Below are positions 5,525 to 5,654 of a DNA stretch of 5,654 nt, piece by piece. Numbering within the stretch: the first letter of the stretch is position 1; the number at the start of each line of letters is the position of its first letter. Origin of the DNA: JACJXF01 sp964349045 (lineage in GTDB: Bacteria > Bacteroidota > Bacteroidia > Bacteroidales > GCA-2748055). The stretch spans positions 1 through 5,654 of the forward strand of contig CAYGFI010000245.1 of assembly GCA_964349045.1 (NCBI GenBank), read 5' to 3'. A model generated the notes under the pieces. That model saw only the letters and a program-made list of their open reading frames with translations. It ran no database searches and was not told the DNA's origin. The position numbers were made by a program, and so were the translations under genes.

Positions 5525-5654
5525 CGGGGTGACGGAGTTAAGGGGTGACGGAGTTAAGGGGTGACGGAGTTAAGGGGTGACATGGTAACAAAGGTAACGG
5601 AGGTAACGGAGGTAACGAGGTAACGAGGTAACGGAGGTAACGAGGTAACGGAGG
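5520..5654 (+). repeat. Array 2: GGTGACGG/AGTTAAGG then GGTAACG(G)A tandem units (runs off right edge)
   Basis: The array starts with CGTGACGG, which contains the rfbD stop codon, and continues to the window edge in two blocks. Block one is three perfect copies of the 16-nt unit GGTGACGGAGTTAAGG (5528-5543, 5544-5559, 5560-5575). Block two begins after a transitional GGTGACAT (5576-5583). It has eight GGTAAC-containing units of 8 or 9 nt starting at 5584, 5593, 5602, 5611, 5619, 5627, 5636 and 5644. The first of these is GGTAACAAA and the rest are GGTAACGA or GGTAACGGA. Unlike array 1 it is dense in TGA and TAA on the forward strand. It resembles array 1 in unit length, G/A-rich coding strand, the GTNAC core and the contact with a stop codon. 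No terminator is visible before the edge. Confidence 0.95.

Noticed and set aside
3837..5654. RNA pairing between array 1 and array 2 transcripts
   Set aside because: GUUAC and GUAAC are complementary, but the flanking bases do not extend the pairing beyond 5 bp per unit, so a stable long duplex is not supported.

Overview
The window looks like a chromosomal piece of a Bacteroidota (Bacteroidetes) genome. Three observations point that way. Base composition is moderately AT-rich. Start codons are preceded by A-rich leaders without a Shine-Dalgarno sequence. The divergent intergenic region has a textbook Bacteroidetes promoter (-7 box TACCTTTG with a TTTG -33 box) facing the leftward gene. I cannot name a genus from the sequence alone.

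Layout. Bases 1-360 hold the N-terminal 120 codons of a leftward gene for an acidic, Glu/Val/Pro-rich protein with an octapeptide repeat; it runs off the left edge. Bases 361-666 are a divergent intergenic region with promoters and a perfect inverted repeat. From 667 to 5524 five rightward genes form a nucleotide-sugar cluster: ugd (UDP-glucose 6-dehydrogenase), uxs (UDP-glucuronate decarboxylase), rfbA (glucose-1-phosphate thymidylyltransferase), rfbC (dTDP-4-dehydrorhamnose 3,5-epimerase) and rfbD (dTDP-4-dehydrorhamnose reductase). ugd and uxs overlap by 4 nt, uxs and rfbA are 16 nt apart, and rfbC and rfbD are 27 nt apart, so they probably share transcripts. The one large gap, between rfbA and rfbC, is mostly a tandem array.

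How the genes work together. Ugd oxidises UDP-glucose to UDP-glucuronate, and Uxs decarboxylates that to UDP-xylose. RfbA, RfbC and RfbD carry out steps 1, 3 and 4 of dTDP-L-rhamnose synthesis. The step-2 enzyme, dTDP-glucose 4,6-dehydratase (RfbB), is not in the window and may lie just beyond the right edge. Together the cluster would supply glucuronate, xylose and rhamnose donors for a surface polysaccharide or glycan. No glycosyltransferase, transport or polymerase gene is visible here.

The most unusual content is non-coding: two short-unit tandem arrays, each beginning inside the stop codon of the gene before it. Array 1 (3837-4020) is 23 uninterrupted 8-nt units of form RRGTTACG after rfbA. 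Array 2 (5520 to the right edge) follows rfbD, with related GGTGACGG/AGTTAAGG and GGTAACG(G)A units. Both reduce to a shared core, RGTNACR (written on the + strand), in which the middle base is nearly uniform within each block but differs between blocks. The arrays bracket rfbC-rfbD. I do not know their function. They are the best candidate here for something undescribed, but simple slippage-driven expansion remains a plausible explanation.
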